Of a stretch of 64,000 bases of DNA, positions 40,265 to 61,311 are shown piece by piece; within the stretch, counting starts at the first letter, position 1; the number at the start of each line of letters is the position of its first letter. Below the pieces are notes generated by a model that ran no database searches, was not told the DNA's origin, and saw only the letters and a list, made by a program, of their open reading frames with translations. This DNA is from Volvox africanus (lineage: Eukaryota; Chlorophyta; Chlorophyceae; Chlamydomonadales; Volvocaceae). A program made the position numbers and the translations under genes. The stretch is from positions 3,065,501 through 3,129,500 of the forward strand of contig BSDZ01000015.1 in NCBI GenBank assembly GCA_030268105.1. The letters run 5' to 3'.

Positions 40265-43200
40265 AGCGTGCATGTCGTACTCCTGGCCGGCGGCTATGTG
40301 CCGGACATTGCAAGTGGTGTCGCCGCTGCGGTGGAGGCGGCGGGAGCGCCCGGCAAGCTTACGGGCGCGCTGGCTGCCGCCGCCGCCATGGGTCGTACAG
40401 TCGTACCTGGACTGCTGCCGTTGGACGGTACGCCGGCGCTGGTGCGGCTGCTGAAGGGCCTTCAGGTGGGGTTGGGTCTAGAGACGTCAGCTAAGTGGTA
40501 TGGCATCTCCGCACATGTGTACTTCAATACCGGTTGGGCCTTACGCACGCTTGTGTTACCATAGAAATAGAAATTTATGTAAATACATGTGGATGTGGAA
40601 ATATTCATATATTTGGCATTTTGTTTTTACGATCTTAAACCTTAGTAATATATAGGGTTGTATAATATATGTTTATATACACATATATACTCCACATGTA
40701 TATTATTTTCACCTCATCTTTATCATCCATTCGTTTTACGGCATAAATTGTACGACAGGGTGTACGGCGGGCCTCACTCGCTGCCGTTTGGATCGTCCAC
40801 AACGAGGGCGATACTGATCGGATCCGCGGCGGCGGAGGACTGTTCGGACCCTCACCAGCGTGTGAGTGGGGAGTGAAGAGAAAGGGGGATCGGGAGGGAG
40901 GGAGGGGGGAAGTACGCGTACGGGTTGGTTGCAAGGTCAAGGTGGTTTCGGAGGCGAGAACAGGAAAACATAATGAAAGCGGACATTAACATGGTTTCAT
41001 ATCCCCAGCCAATTTCTACATCGGAAGTGAAGTTTCAGTTTCAAATTGAAATAAATTGAAGCGATTAAAATTGTTTAAAATATCTAACATACGAAACGGT
41101 TGCCGTACCAGAGAGCTTGCACTCAATTCGTTCCTCCTCTCCACGCAACACATACGCCATCGTCTTCCCGTGCAGCCGACTTGGGGCTCCCAACTGTCAA
41201 CTTCTTGTCCAACGGCGCAACGGAACCCAGTAACTGGCGCGGGGAAACCGCGGATTTCAGATCCGCACTAACAGCCATTTTGAAATCTGGATCCAATGAC
41301 GCTTGCGTGGCCGGCATCTCCTGCACTCTGGCCTTCATGCCGAACTACAATTTGCAGGCAAGCAATCGCAGCTCAATACAGCAGTCAAATGCATGTACTG
41401 TACGGCGTCATGCCATATCGTACGATACTGTACTATCGTACTGAGAAGTTTTTGTACTGTACTATACTGTACAATAATGCAGTCCTCGACATATTGCTCC
41501 CTCGTCCAATATATGTTCGCTCGTCAGCTTTCCGCTTATGAATTGTCGTACAATATTAACTATTGTACTAAGTTGCCTCTTCTTCTTCCTCTTTCCCCCT
41601 CAATTCCACCCCATCACTCGTGTGTGTTTCGTCACACTCCCCGCAGCGGCTTCTGGAGCATTCGTACCTTCGGGGCCGCAACGTGTTGGGCTTCAGTCTC
41701 CTCAACGGAGTGGACCTCACACTTCTGGGATCGCAGGTACGACAGGAGTTAGTTTCCAAGGTGGTTATTGTCACCATTACCGTTGTCGCCGTTGTATTCT
41801 TGCAGTACACCATCCATTAAACGTTAACAGCTGTCTAAGTACGACGGAGTGGAGGACAAAACACACACGAAGTTGTACCTCCGTGCCTCGATCATTTCCT
41901 CCCTGCCCTGGCTGGCTCGCGTTCGCCTCATCAAAACCCGTCACCCGTCACCCGTCACCCGTCACCTCCCCCCTCCCCCTTTCACCTCCACTGTCCTCCT
42001 CCCTTCCTGCTGCCCTCCACCGCCCTTCCCTTCCCCTCCTGCTGCCCTCTTTCTGCCCCTCTCCCGCTCACTATCCACCCAACCCTCCTCCCTCTCCCCT
42101 TCTCTCCCCTCAGGGCCACACCGAGTTAATACCGGGGGAGGAGACGGCCCTCCCGCGCATTCAAACCCTAAGACCCCTCGTGAGCCCCAACCCTGGAGCC
42201 TTGGTACGTGGAGCAGATCGTGTGTGTGTGTGTGTATGTGTATGTGGGGGAAGGTCGCCGATTCCCAAGTGACAAGGGTCGGAGTGGGTGATGAATGTCT
42301 GTGTGTATATGTGTCTGTGGGTGCCTATGTGAAGGTTAACTAAGGTGTATTTGTTGTGGAAGGAACGAGGCCAGAGCGGGCAAAAGGTTATAAAAGGGAC
42401 CAACGGACCCATGGGTCGCAGAAACCCGTCGACCGATGGGGAGGAAATAAGCTGCGGTCCAGATTGACTATTCTGTCTATCTCTCTGTTTGTTCCTTTGT
42501 TGCAGGTTGCTGAGCCATACCTGTTTCTCCGCCCCGAAACCGTGGCGGCGGTGGTTAGCGGCGCGGGAGGTCCTGGTGGCTGGCTGCAGGGTCTGGGGGG
42601 GGGCCTGGTGGAGGCGGGGGTATACGTGGCCGGAGTCGACCTTATGTTTGGGTGCGTATCGGGATGCGGCTCTGGTGAAGTCCATCACCGATATGATTAT
42701 CTAACTATCTATTGATTGATTGATTTATCATCTACTGATTTTGCTGGTTTTATTTAATTCCCTTTATAACTTAGTAATCGTTTAATTATTATATTTCTCC
42801 GGAAGCCAACAATGGAGCACTTTTGCCGTATGGTTATCACGTATTGATGGTTGGTTCCGGATCCAAGTTGTACTTCACCCCCCTCCGCCCATTCATTGGG
42901 GCTCAGGCAGCATTAATTGACTCCGTAAATTATGTATATATGTGTATGAATTTTATGAGTATGTGTATATATGAATACATATGTATATATGTACAAATGC
43001 ATATATTATATACAAATATACTTATTATCTTCATATCTTGTCTTTGACATGCTGAAGAATCAAAATGGATAATTGGGCACTTCTTGTCGTCCACTGGTGC
43101 CAGCTAGGCAGCTTCTGACGACTTCTCTATCTTCCCCATTTCTGTACAACCCTAAGTTCCTTCGTCATCATGTTCTCACGCGTCATTTGTGTACAACCCG

Positions 43201-44514
43201 AATATCAATGGGACCACAGGCGGTACAACATGCGTACGGCAGAGGCAGTAGACTATGCGGACAGGTGGGCCTGATGTGGGTCCGGTTTGGGACAGCTGGG
43301 ATAGATTGTCAATTGGGACAACTGAACTGCCTCCCATGGAAGGCGCAGCTGCGCGCCCGCCTCCCTCCCACACCCCGTTCCTTTTCATTTAATAAAGCTC
43401 ACAAATACTTACAAATGTAACCAAATGTTAAAGCAAAATGGGGCTTTCACTCATGTTTCATGGGGCTTTGAATTGTTTAGCACATCCCTGCATTTGGTTA
43501 CAATCATTGTTGATTTGTTTCAAAATCATGGTTGAGGGTTTAGCTGCATTTTTCCTAGTTGTTTCTTTTCCGCTACAAATCTGACGTCACCCGCATGCAG
43601 GTTCTTTGCGTTCTGCTCGACAGCAGCGACGGACCCGGCGAAAGTGGGCCTCAAGCCTGATGCCGTACTCCGGCCGCACGACACCACTCCAGGGGGCGTC
43701 AAGGACCCCCTGCCTCCAGTTCCCGCTGCAGGCTCCTTCATCGGCAGGAGTACAGCGGCAAATTTCCGTTTTGACGTGCTGGACGGTACGGCAAAGTAAG
43801 TACATCCGGCACGATCCGGCAAGGTCTGCGGTATGGCCGCCTGACGCCCTCATCATGAGCTGCTGATCTGGTGCTGATAAGGCCCTTTCAGAACCTCCTT
43901 AGAGTGAAAACATAATTAATGATCAAATACAACTTGGCAATACCCATTTCTCCAGATACATTAACATCGCTTGGACCCTGTTGCTTTCCACCATCCACAA
44001 ATACACACTTCTTGCTTTCCCTCCCACCCTTCCCGTCCCACTTCCCCCTCCCGCCCTTCCCCTCGCATTTCCCTCCCTTCCGCCCGCCGTCACTACAAAA
44101 GGGATGCCGAGTCTTCTCTTCACGGCACTGATTACGAGGCCTTCACGAAGATGGCGTCCACATTCAACAGCCGCTACTTCGGCGACACCGCCGCTAGCAA
44201 AGCCACCGCGGCCGGCATGAAGTACTACTTGCTGCCGCCAACATTTTACATGAGTAAGTGTCAGTGGACGATTTTGGCGCTGATTCATCATGGCTGTTAA
44301 CTTTGGTCTGGATCCTAAATTCTGGATTTTGGATTTTTTATCATTAACCGACAGGTCCTCGCATGCTGTGTATGTCGTACGCACCTTCCCTCCCGTTTTT
44401 TCCCACACACGTACACACACACACACACCTCCTGCATTAAGTTCCGTTTTCCCCCTTTCCCCTTTACATACGGCAGCTGCCTACCGCCGCCTGGGCGCTG
44501 ACATCATCATGTAA
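40265..44514 (+). CDS. Unrecognised protein, nine 3' exons (398 residues plus missing N-terminus)
   Basis: Not recognised. Nine plus-strand exons join in phase: 40265-40465, 40759-40861, 41176-41357, 41647-41736, 42114-42203, 42506-42651, 43601-43795, 44102-44253, 44477-44514 (TAA). They sum to 1197 bp. Exon 40265 is preceded by a normal acceptor, so at least one 5' exon is missing. The protein is not low-complexity. It starts HVVLLAGGYVPDIASG and has VWIVHNEGDTDRIRG, LGLPTVNFLSNGATEPSNW, RNVLGFSLLNGVDLTLLG, EPYLFLRPETVAAVV, FGFFAFCSTAATDPAKVG, YEAFTKMASTFNSRYFGDT and MKYYLLPPTFYM, ending GADIIM. The even, globular composition suggests an enzyme or structural protein with several hydrophobic strands. 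I see no clear signal or transmembrane architecture in the part available. The intron after 41357 has a GC donor (CAG|GCAAGC). Confidence 0.7.
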
Positions 44515-47500
44515 TGCAATGCATGGAGTTGGGCAGTTGGGCAGTTGGCAGTTGGGAGACCAGGCACACATGAGGAGAGAGGCAGGCATACCAGGCAGGG
44601 AGATGGGGCAGAGCTCTGAGACTGAGCAAGCGGTTGCAGGAAATCCTGTTCCCCCCTCCAAAGGGGTTTGCGCCCTATTGGGCGACATCGTGACGTCTGG
44701 CAGCGAAAACACGCGAAGCTGAAGCCTTCACGAAGGTAATTAGAAGTTCGTTATTGGAGAGGGGAGGAACGGTTCGTTATCGTTGTGGGGGGACGGAGGC
44801 ATCAGACGGCAGCTGATTCTTATTCCGGCAGTCAAACGGCTGTAGATCTCCACTTTTGGAAGAGAAGTTTCGGAGCCGTACTGCTTTGTGCAGGGTCCCA
44901 GTTTCGGAGCCGGGTCCGAGATTTATCTCACTGTCTGGGATATGGGGATCTCTGGACTTATCCCATACGGGGACGACCGCTGGCTGGCTGCCTCTTTCCA
45001 CTACTTGCACGCGCCCATGAGCAAAGGTCGTCCCGCTCCTCTCCTCACCTTGCGGGAGGGAGGGAGGGATCAAGGCGACGGGCTGATAACGACATGTCAG
45101 GGCCCCAAGACGAGTTGGAAGATTGTTGGCAGCTCTGCGTTGGTGGGCATTCTTCACAGGCCTCGTTATCTGCAGACATGTAGGGAGAAAAGAGAGTGTG
45201 TGTGTATGTAGGTATGTCTAGGTATGTGTGTGTATGTATGTGTATGTGTGTGTGTGTGTATGTGTATGTATACGGGTCATGACATGCAGCGCGATATGTT
45301 CTCACCACAACGTCCTCCTGCTCGCATGCATCATGCATGTAGTGGTGCATCATCGGGCATGTGTCTGTGCACCTCATTGCACGCAAGTAAATGCACATAC
45401 GCACGTACACAGATACTTTGCGCCTTGGGTAGGTCGTGCGTCGAAGAAGTGCTTCGTCTGTATGTTTTCGAGTATGTGTAGCTTAGAGGAACGAAGGATT
45501 GCGAAGTAGCGATTTCGGGGAACAGGAGTATCGGTACATGAAGCGCGTGCATCCGCAGGTAGGTCGTACTCCCGGCCGCTTCTCATTGAGTTGAGCTCTC
45601 GTACGTCCACAGTGTCAGTGACGGAGGCAGTGGAATGGGCAAAACATACTTACCATGGCGTTACACGTCGCTCAGTGATGTAGGTGTGCAGAGGAGAGGG
45701 ATTATTCATTGTAGGCATACGGATTTGTAGGTGTCGCTGCCGAAATCTTTAACTAAGGTTTCTTTACTCGCTGCCCCCCCTAGCACCGGCTTGCATCACC
45801 ATCAGTAATATCACAGCCTGAGGCCTTATACCACTGCGTACCTGCGTCCGTGCACTTCTACGTACGTGCACTAAAATTTGCCAATAGGCGCTCATTCACC
45901 ACACTTTTTCATAGTATTTTAGCATGCGGTGCCGAGGTATTTGCTCCATCCCGTCATCGCGAGTGCTGGCAGCCGGCCCTTCCTCAGTTGTAACCCGCCG
46001 TCTTTGGTACAGAACGGTACAGAGAGAGCCCATATATCAACACCTTTCTCATAAAATTACGGAGGACGTCTTCCCCTTTCCCCCACCTTCCGTCACATGC
46101 CTGCAGCCAGCAACCAGGTCTTCTTCTGGGTGGCTTCTGGGTGGCTCAGTGAGACGTTGTAACTGGATCCAGAATCCAATCTGACCCGAGTGTGTAAGGT
46201 TTATTCAGATTAATTTGATTTTGTATCATGTTGGATCAGATTTCATGATAGGGAAAACCGGTTACCTACGGACACCAACGGATATGCAGTCGCGATCCAT
46301 GTGTTACTTGCGGGCCCTTCCGCCCTCCACCCATGCGCTCACTCACCAATGGATACTCATACTCATACACGCGGTGAGCAGGAGGCACGTAGGCAGGCTC
46401 ACGGAGACATCACGTGGATGGGGAGACAAAAATATTAACTGGTGGCAGTGGCAGTTGTGGCAGCACAGACAGCATGCGAAAACGGGCTGACTTCACGTCG
46501 TGGGTGGCACACACCGACTCCCTTGCCCGCACCCCTCCCCTCTCGAGCCGGAAAGATGTTCATCTCTCAGATCCCCAACCGATGGAGAACGACGAAACGG
46601 TCTCCCTCCCGATTGCGATTGCGATTGTGTCCTCCTTCACTCAATCACAGCCCTGCACCAGAAGATCATTTACTCCGTCTTTCGACGCTTTACACGTCCG
46701 TCCGTCCGTCCGACGCGTCTTGACCAGGCCCGCCCCCGCCCCTCCCCACCGGGGAAGCTCATCTGGGCCCTTCCTGAGACGGCAACTTTACCCCCTCCCC
46801 ACCGGTGGGGAACCGACATCTGTCTGGGAGGTCGGCATTCACATATCTTAGTTCACAATTCCAAGCCATGTTGCGGGCCAGTGGATATTCATCGCTCACC
46901 TCCAGCACTTGAAAGTACAGTGTATAACAGCTTGTGGGGGACGCGACCCTGCCCTCCCGACCGCCCATCATGCAACTCCCACCAGCTTCTCTCACCCCCC
47001 CCGCACAGCATACGCAAACCCTCAGCGCTCATCGTGTTCCTCGTTTGTTGATCCAGCCACCAGGCAGCCCAATACCCTCCACCCTTCGCACACACCCTAG
47101 CATACGCATCACTCTTCGTCCTCGTCCTCGTCATACCCGCCATTAAGTGTCTTCCCTCGACACATCCTAACTTTCTCACAACCCCTCACAGTACAGAATG
47201 CCTGTTCGGAAAGCCCATGCGCGTTCCACTTCACCGCTTCCCCCAACGGTGCCACTAGCTTACATTCCTAACCACTCACCACCACCACCACCACCACCGC
47301 CATCCCCAAGCCCCCTCTTCCCACCCTGTCCTCCCTCCCACTCGTCTGACCCTCTTACTGACCGCTTGCTCGACCCACCCACCTCGCGCCTGGGCCTTCA
47401 GCATCGGTAGTGCTCTGCCGCATATACATACAGCTTACCGGCCCGATACAGCCAAACCAGGCCTGGCGCCGGCCTCGCCCCTAAAACAGCTTCACTAGGC

Positions 47501-47647
47501 CTGGCAGCACCACTCCGTCACGGCCGCCACCCGGCACGCCGCCCTCAGGTGGACCTTAGCGCCTTCCATGCTTCGTCTATGTGCCCCCCGCCCCCCCGCC
47601 CGCCGGTGTACATGCATGTCCGCCCTCACCCGGCGCTCATGAGCCGC
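44515..47647. other. Interval between the unassigned plus gene and CUL1
   Basis: The plus-strand gene and CUL1 converge here. At 44889-45030 a stretch after a CAG reads plausibly on plus (EIYLTVWDMGISGLIPYG) but also on minus, and no consistent model follows. 45195-45270 is a TG microsatellite. 46500-47400 is C-rich with long unlikely ORFs. A UGUAA motif on minus at 47260-47264 is a distant candidate poly(A) signal for CUL1. Confidence 0.4.
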
Positions 47648-56043
<8,396 letters not shown>

Positions 56044-57578
56044 CCTGGATAGCTGTGACCAGGGAGCGCACAGCTCCAAGGTACTGCACCGCCAAGGCGT
56101 TGGTCCTCCACTCGCTAAAGAGGAAGCTTCTTTGTCACTTTTTTAATCAACTAATACGTCCTTGCTCTTGACGAACCACAAGTTAAACGCAGCGCATGCT
56201 TATATAACCGTCTTTTCTATTCCCCAACTTCCCTGGTAGAATATTTAAGTAACCTGGATTAAGGATTATCTACTAAACATGCTAGGAATCTCTGTTCTTT
56301 ATGTTCAATACTTGATTTAAAGTTGGCTTCACGACAGTACGACATTGCCTGCATTGGGCCATTTACCCATGCTTGCCACTCGCGCGAGCCATGCAAGATT
56401 TTATATAACGCCACATTAGCGTGAGAGGACGGAGTTTATAATCATTCGTGAATTTTTTCCCACGCAAACAGTTTTAACGAACACTCAGCTACTTTACGGT
56501 GGCGGTAAAGACCGCTTGATGGTCCTACCTGTAATCATCCTAACACATTTATTTACACGGCGCCTGTTGCCATGCAAACCCGAAGACACGGGTAACGCAT
56601 CTGATTAGGAAGATAATAACCAAATCATGTTGCCCCGTCCGAGTCTTCGGTTTCTGCGCGTTTCCGGCATATTGCCAGCCTAGGCCCCAGAAACACAGCC
56701 CATAGCCACATCTTTACAACAAGGTTGCAGTTAGCAGGCATGTGCGGCAATTTATATCCCTTGTCCATAATGACACGCGAATGTCAATCAAGAGATGTGT
56801 CACAATATGCCGGTCTCTAGCCTGTTTGAGCTGCTGGGCCTCGCTGAAATTACAAGGTTATGATACAGCTGGTACAGCTCAGAGCAATATAAACGAATCC
56901 CAACGAACGAAAGATGAAAGATGGCAAACGATGCGATACCTGGTGCCCTGACTAGGGTTTTGCCCATTACGTATACACATAATGCTGTGACCCCTGCGTT
57001 GAGCTGTATCATCAGCTGTATCATCAGCGGCATCATCATCAATATCATCATCAGTATCATCAGCTGCATCGTCTGAGCCGCGCGACAGCCAGGTACCAGC
57101 CGTGCACGCAGCCAGCTATCGGCGCAAGACCCCAATACAAGGACAGCTCTCTTCGCCATCACCCCCACACAAGTCGGCTTTATTATAGGACCTGCACTAT
57201 CAGAGAAGCAGGTGCTAGCTAGCAGGGAGGAAGATGCCAGAGGCCCAGCCTTTCTTGACGATAAAACAATTGGCCTCGAGCAATAAACCAATGTTAAGTT
57301 TGGCCCAGTGTTGTCTGACATCATGATGCGCGTATCCAGTTGACAAACGCAGTCTCGTTCATGGAGGGATCTCACTCTTTCGCACACATTCACACACACT
57401 TACACATACACAAACATATAATTCACACATTCCACTCGCAGATCCCCGACACGCCCCGCGAAGATAGAAAACCCAACCTGCCCGACCGCGTCGTCCGCCG
57501 GGGTAATAATCCACCCGAACAACGCTGGAGGCATGGAGCCCATCCCGGGTGCGTGTCCGCCTCCGCCGCTCTCACCGC
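56044..57578. other. CUL1 upstream region
   Basis: The CUL1 promoter and 5' UTR lie directly right of 56043. The middle (56150-56900) is mixed sequence without a gene I can support. 57000-57070 is a TCATCA-type repeat giving Met/Ile-rich ORFs. On minus, TGTAA at 57400-57404 lies about 175 nt past the stop of the small gene ending at 57579 and could be its poly(A) signal. Confidence 0.5.
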
Positions 57579-58063
57579 TCACAAAGCTTCACATTTCAAC
57601 CATTCACTGACATCCCCCTCCTCCTCCACCTCCTCGGGTATGTCCTTGCTGTACCCTCACCTCGCCTCGCCTCGCCTTGACCCAACTCACATCATCATCG
57701 TGGCCTTCCGACCCTTGGTGCCGGGTAGCAGCACCACCTCTCTGTCCAAGTCAGATATGGCGTGCTGTAAAACACACACATACACACGTACACATACTAA
57801 ACACACACACTACATCCTTCCACTCCTACGCGTTATGCTCCCTAGCGTTCATGCCCCGGTCCTAAGCAAAACATACATATACGATATCGTACACAAAAGC
57901 AGACAGATGTAACATACACATACAATAGCTCAGGTGAGGTAGTTCGAGGTCGCACATGCACGCACCCACGCGCCCACACACGCACGTATGGACGCAACGC
58001 GCAAAAACACACCACGCCGTCTCCATTACTTTTCAATTTCCTGATGAGTGCGTCATGCGTCGT
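57579..58063 (-). CDS. Small unassigned protein, 3' exons
   Basis: Three minus-strand pieces join in phase: 58063-58013, 57764-57691, 57648-57579 (TGA), 195 bp. The sequence reads as real protein with keys THDALIRKLKSNGDG, ISDLDREVVLLPGTKGRK and MIKDIPEEVEEEGDVSEW, ending CEAL: a basic first half and an acidic tail. I do not recognise the family. No in-frame ATG precedes the first piece before a stop, so the start exon is missing. The PF02681 gene ends only 65 bp upstream, leaving little room for one. The last intron would be only 42 bp (57649-57690, GTGAGT...TACAG), very short, so the model is tentative. Confidence 0.4.
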
Positions 58064-58128
58064 CTGTCATCTGTCACCTGTCAGGCCCATGAAACGGAAA
58101 TCCCTCATCAGCATCGTGCTCTCGACAG

Positions 58129-60119
58129 CTAGAATCTCGCAGGCACCAGCATTGCCCCTTCCGTGGGGGTGCCGGCGACAGCGGCAGTGGCCGGCGGCCC
58201 GAGTCCCGCCACAGCCGCCGTCCCGGCAACCCCCGCTAAGCCGCTATCGCTCCCAAGCGGCCTGGCGCCGGTTGCGTGCAGGAAGATGGACTCCATCACT
58301 AGCCCCACCACCACCCCTAGCAAGGCGCCCACGACGACCTGACGCCCGAGGGATTGGAGGAAAAGGCAACGGAGGACGTTATGTGGAGAAAACGCTAGCA
58401 GGCAGAAATATAGCGAAATGAACGAAAGGTGGAGAATGGTAAAGGCTGGAGGATAGGATGGAGGATGCTGCATGTCCTCGTCCCTATCCATATCCTTGCA
58501 AAGACGAACAACGCTAAGGACAAGGACACGTGCTGGCGACCGTTTCCATTTGCCGCAACCTCGCTGTGCCGCAGCAATCCAGCAAGTTTCCTGGGCTCAA
58601 GGCCCCGATTGATCAATTTCTTCAGTCCCCTAGGGGCTGCGTCAAGACAGAGCCGTCCAGCCCCCCACCCTCCCCTGCCCGCACCTGAATGGGGGTATGC
58701 CCCAGGCTGTCCCTCAGCCGCCCAGAGTCCTGCGAAGGAATCAGCCCCGGTATAACGCAACAGAGTCACAACACACGGGGACAATTACTGGGTCGTGCGC
58801 CCCTCATTGCGTGATAGCATGGAAACGGGAAGAAAACGGGAGGGCCTGGGATCCAATCGCGTTCTGGTGGTCTGTCAACCGATGCGCAGGACGAGGAACA
58901 GGAAGGCGATGGCGTGTCAAACGTAGAATGCTAACTCCCGGGTCCTTTTGCTACAGGGCATGTACGGACGGCTGTACTGTGCTGTGCTGTGCTGTGCTGT
59001 GGTGGCACCGAGAAACTCGTGAATGCTATTGCGTAAGGCCCCAATGCCCAGTCCTCTTAGTCTCTCTTAGGCCAGTCCTCTAAGGCTCTCTGAATTTTTA
59101 GCCCCAATCTTACAAGTCTGAGAAGCCCCTTTCCCCAATCTTTGCACCTGGACTGGATGATCTGGGGGCATCTCTGCTATGATGATGTTTAGTACAGTGG
59201 CTTGGCGCCCGGCATGGAGTCGTACACCTAGTGTGACAAGGGATGGGGAAAGGGCGGGGAGGTGCGGGGAGAGGAGGGGCATGAGCAATTCTGCAAGTTT
59301 GGCGTCGCGAGGTTGTTGTGGCGTGGTGCCACATTTGGGCGATGGGCGGCCGGATGGACGGCCGGATAGATGGATGTGATGACAGGCAGTCAAGGCGTGG
59401 CAGCGGCCTTTTTCCAGCTATAGGATTTGGGTGCTGCGCAACCCCTAGACGTCTGGTGACAAACCCTTGGATAATCACTTGAGACAAACCCCGCATGTTG
59501 TACAGTGGAGTTTGAATCGGAACTGGACGCTGTGGGCCTTATCCGACCGGACTTGGCCAAGACGCACTATGTGCACTGGGCTCAAAGACAACATCATGTA
59601 CCTGTCGCGTCGTACATGACGATAAGAGCGATAACCAGGCATACGGCAAATAGAGAGCTGCTGGTCCCATTCTCGACGGCTACTGCTGTCGTCAGAGCTA
59701 CAATTAGGGCCGTGTGCGAAGACGGCATCCCCCCGCTGCTAATGAGTCGTGTCCACTCCCACGTCTGCATGCGCAATAGGCATCAATGGGATGAACAATT
59801 TACAAACGACACATATTATGATTGATGTGCTGCTTAACTGCAACTTAATTTCTCTTTTGGACGTGCCTGCGGCCCAACCATCATGTTGGAGCCAGTAACT
59901 ACGTTGGTACATGTTGCCGAGAAAATATCGGACCTGTTCTTGATAGTAATGGGTAAAAACCTTGGATAGCTGAGCAATAAAGAAAGCCACCAAAGCTGAT
60001 ATCAAAGCGCCGTTGAGGAAGAATCCCACTATCCAGTTATGCTGAGTCATCTCTGCTTTCGACGAGTCAAGTTTATATTCAAGCAACCTCCGAACCGCCA
60101 AGTGCGGCACGGCTGTCAT
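58129..60119 (-). CDS. PF02681 (DUF212) acid phosphatase/haloperoxidase-related membrane protein
   Basis: Small integral membrane protein of the divergent PAP2/vanadium-haloperoxidase-related family (PF02681), widespread in plants, algae and bacteria. The physiological substrate is unknown. Exons: 60119-59934, 59764-59602, 59227-59148, 58729-58685, 58338-58129. They sum to 684 bp (227 aa), all in phase. After about 30 residues comes a membrane segment (FFLNGALISALVAFFIAQLS) and KVFTHYYQEQ, then the family signature SSGGMPSSH (about 71-79), ALTTAVAV, a second membrane segment ending VMYDATGVRLHAGRQA, LRDSLGHTPIQ, and a last membrane helix VVVGALLGVVVGLVM. The Ala/Gly/Pro-rich tail of about 45 residues after that helix is longer than in plant homologues I recall. 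The start is the first ATG ahead of homology. The family normally has a plastid-directed form in plants, but I see no clear transit peptide here. Confidence 0.9.
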
Positions 60120-60693
60120 TGTCCCGAAGTGCCCCTGCCTCCAGCTTCAACCCGGCACGATCCCGCAAGATACTGAATACAAAAGTATCTATCCTGGGTC
60201 GATCAAAGATTCATTGCCCTTTCGAAGCACCCCGGCAAAGGCCAACGACCGTCGCTTCAGCTTCGCGCAAGTAGGAAAAGAGCCTCTACAACGGGGATAA
60301 GTAAGGACAATATCATATTATTTGATTTATGGACTTTTGGCTTGTGTAAATTGTGATGCGAGGTATCATGGGGGAGGACAAGGCAAGATGGCTGTTACGG
60401 GGAGGTTGTTAGCACGATACAAACTATACGGAAACCTTTATGGGTTGTCGGCTGAACGGGGTTACCGTGACAAACGAAGCATATAAATAATCAATGCCGG
60501 TCCGGGAGCCTCCTTCTCTCAGACGTCCTCTGCCACTTTCTATTTGCAGTAGCGACCAAGCAGCCAGAGTAGTGGTCTGTGCGTGTGTGTTTGTGTGAAG
60601 AAGGGTAGCCTGCTGCGCCATTGGCGCGTACAGTCGTTGTATGCTTGGCTGACATTTCCGGTCATGTATACATTTAGGTGTATGTGTACGTAA

Positions 60694-61311
60694 ATGTCTG
60701 CGTTGCCAGGAGATTTGCCTTTGGCCTCGCTTAAGGTACTTACCGTCTTTTCGACCCGTGAAATCCTTAAAGCCATAATACGGGGATGGGACCGCGTGCA
60801 AAAGAAACTCAGATCGGAATTAAATGCAATCGAGATTGCTTGTCGGTTTCGGAGCTCGGGCTAAAGAACATGACAGTCTGAATTTGCAGCTCCCAAGCAG
60901 AGGAAACCTTCACTGGCCAGATCCAGAACTTTTACAGGCCGTCGCAGGCAGTGGAGGACGTTTGGGCGGGAAGGAAACTTGGCTGAGATATCCTGAGCTA
61001 TCTACTGGATAGCAATTCTGGGTAATGTTACTTAATGCGCATCCAGGGACGACAATTACATCAATAAGCCCATCTATACGTACGTCGCCGAGGGCAGAAA
61101 CCGCTATTTGCTGATCGCGGAAAAAGATGACGGCAGTTTACTGCAATCAGCACCGGCATCGCGCGTTTGCAGCGTCCTAGGACTGACACTAAGGACTTTC
61201 GACAACTGGGTAACCCAACCAAACGCGCCAAAATCAACTTATAATGCCATCTTTCTCTTATTCAAGTACGGCTTGTTTCCTACTTTCTTTCCGCCTCTCT
61301 TTCAACAATAA
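60694..61311 (+). CDS. Tentative small plus-strand gene, unassigned
   Basis: Not recognised. Plus-strand pieces 60694-60845, 60890-60940 and 61047-61311 join in phase to 155 residues starting MSALPGDLP. Keys are REILKAIIRGWDRVQKKL, AEETFTGQIQNFYRP, DDNYINKPIYTYVAEGR and RYLLIAEKDDGSLLQ, ending LFQQ. The composition is protein-like and not repeat-driven. The first intron would be only 44 bp (GTTTCG...TTGCAG) and the second has a GTCGCA donor; both are weak, so some borders may be wrong. It would be divergent from the PF02681 gene starting at 60119. Confidence 0.35.

Noticed and set aside
44889..45030. Exon-like stretch EIYLTVWDMGISGLIPYG
   Set aside because: The opposite strand reads equally well (keys SRDPHIPDSEINLGPG), and neither joins to neighbours in phase; possibly an old element fragment.
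46414..47051. Overlapping 145- and 183-codon plus ORFs
   Set aside because: C-rich sequence open in two frames at once, with no splice context and no motif.
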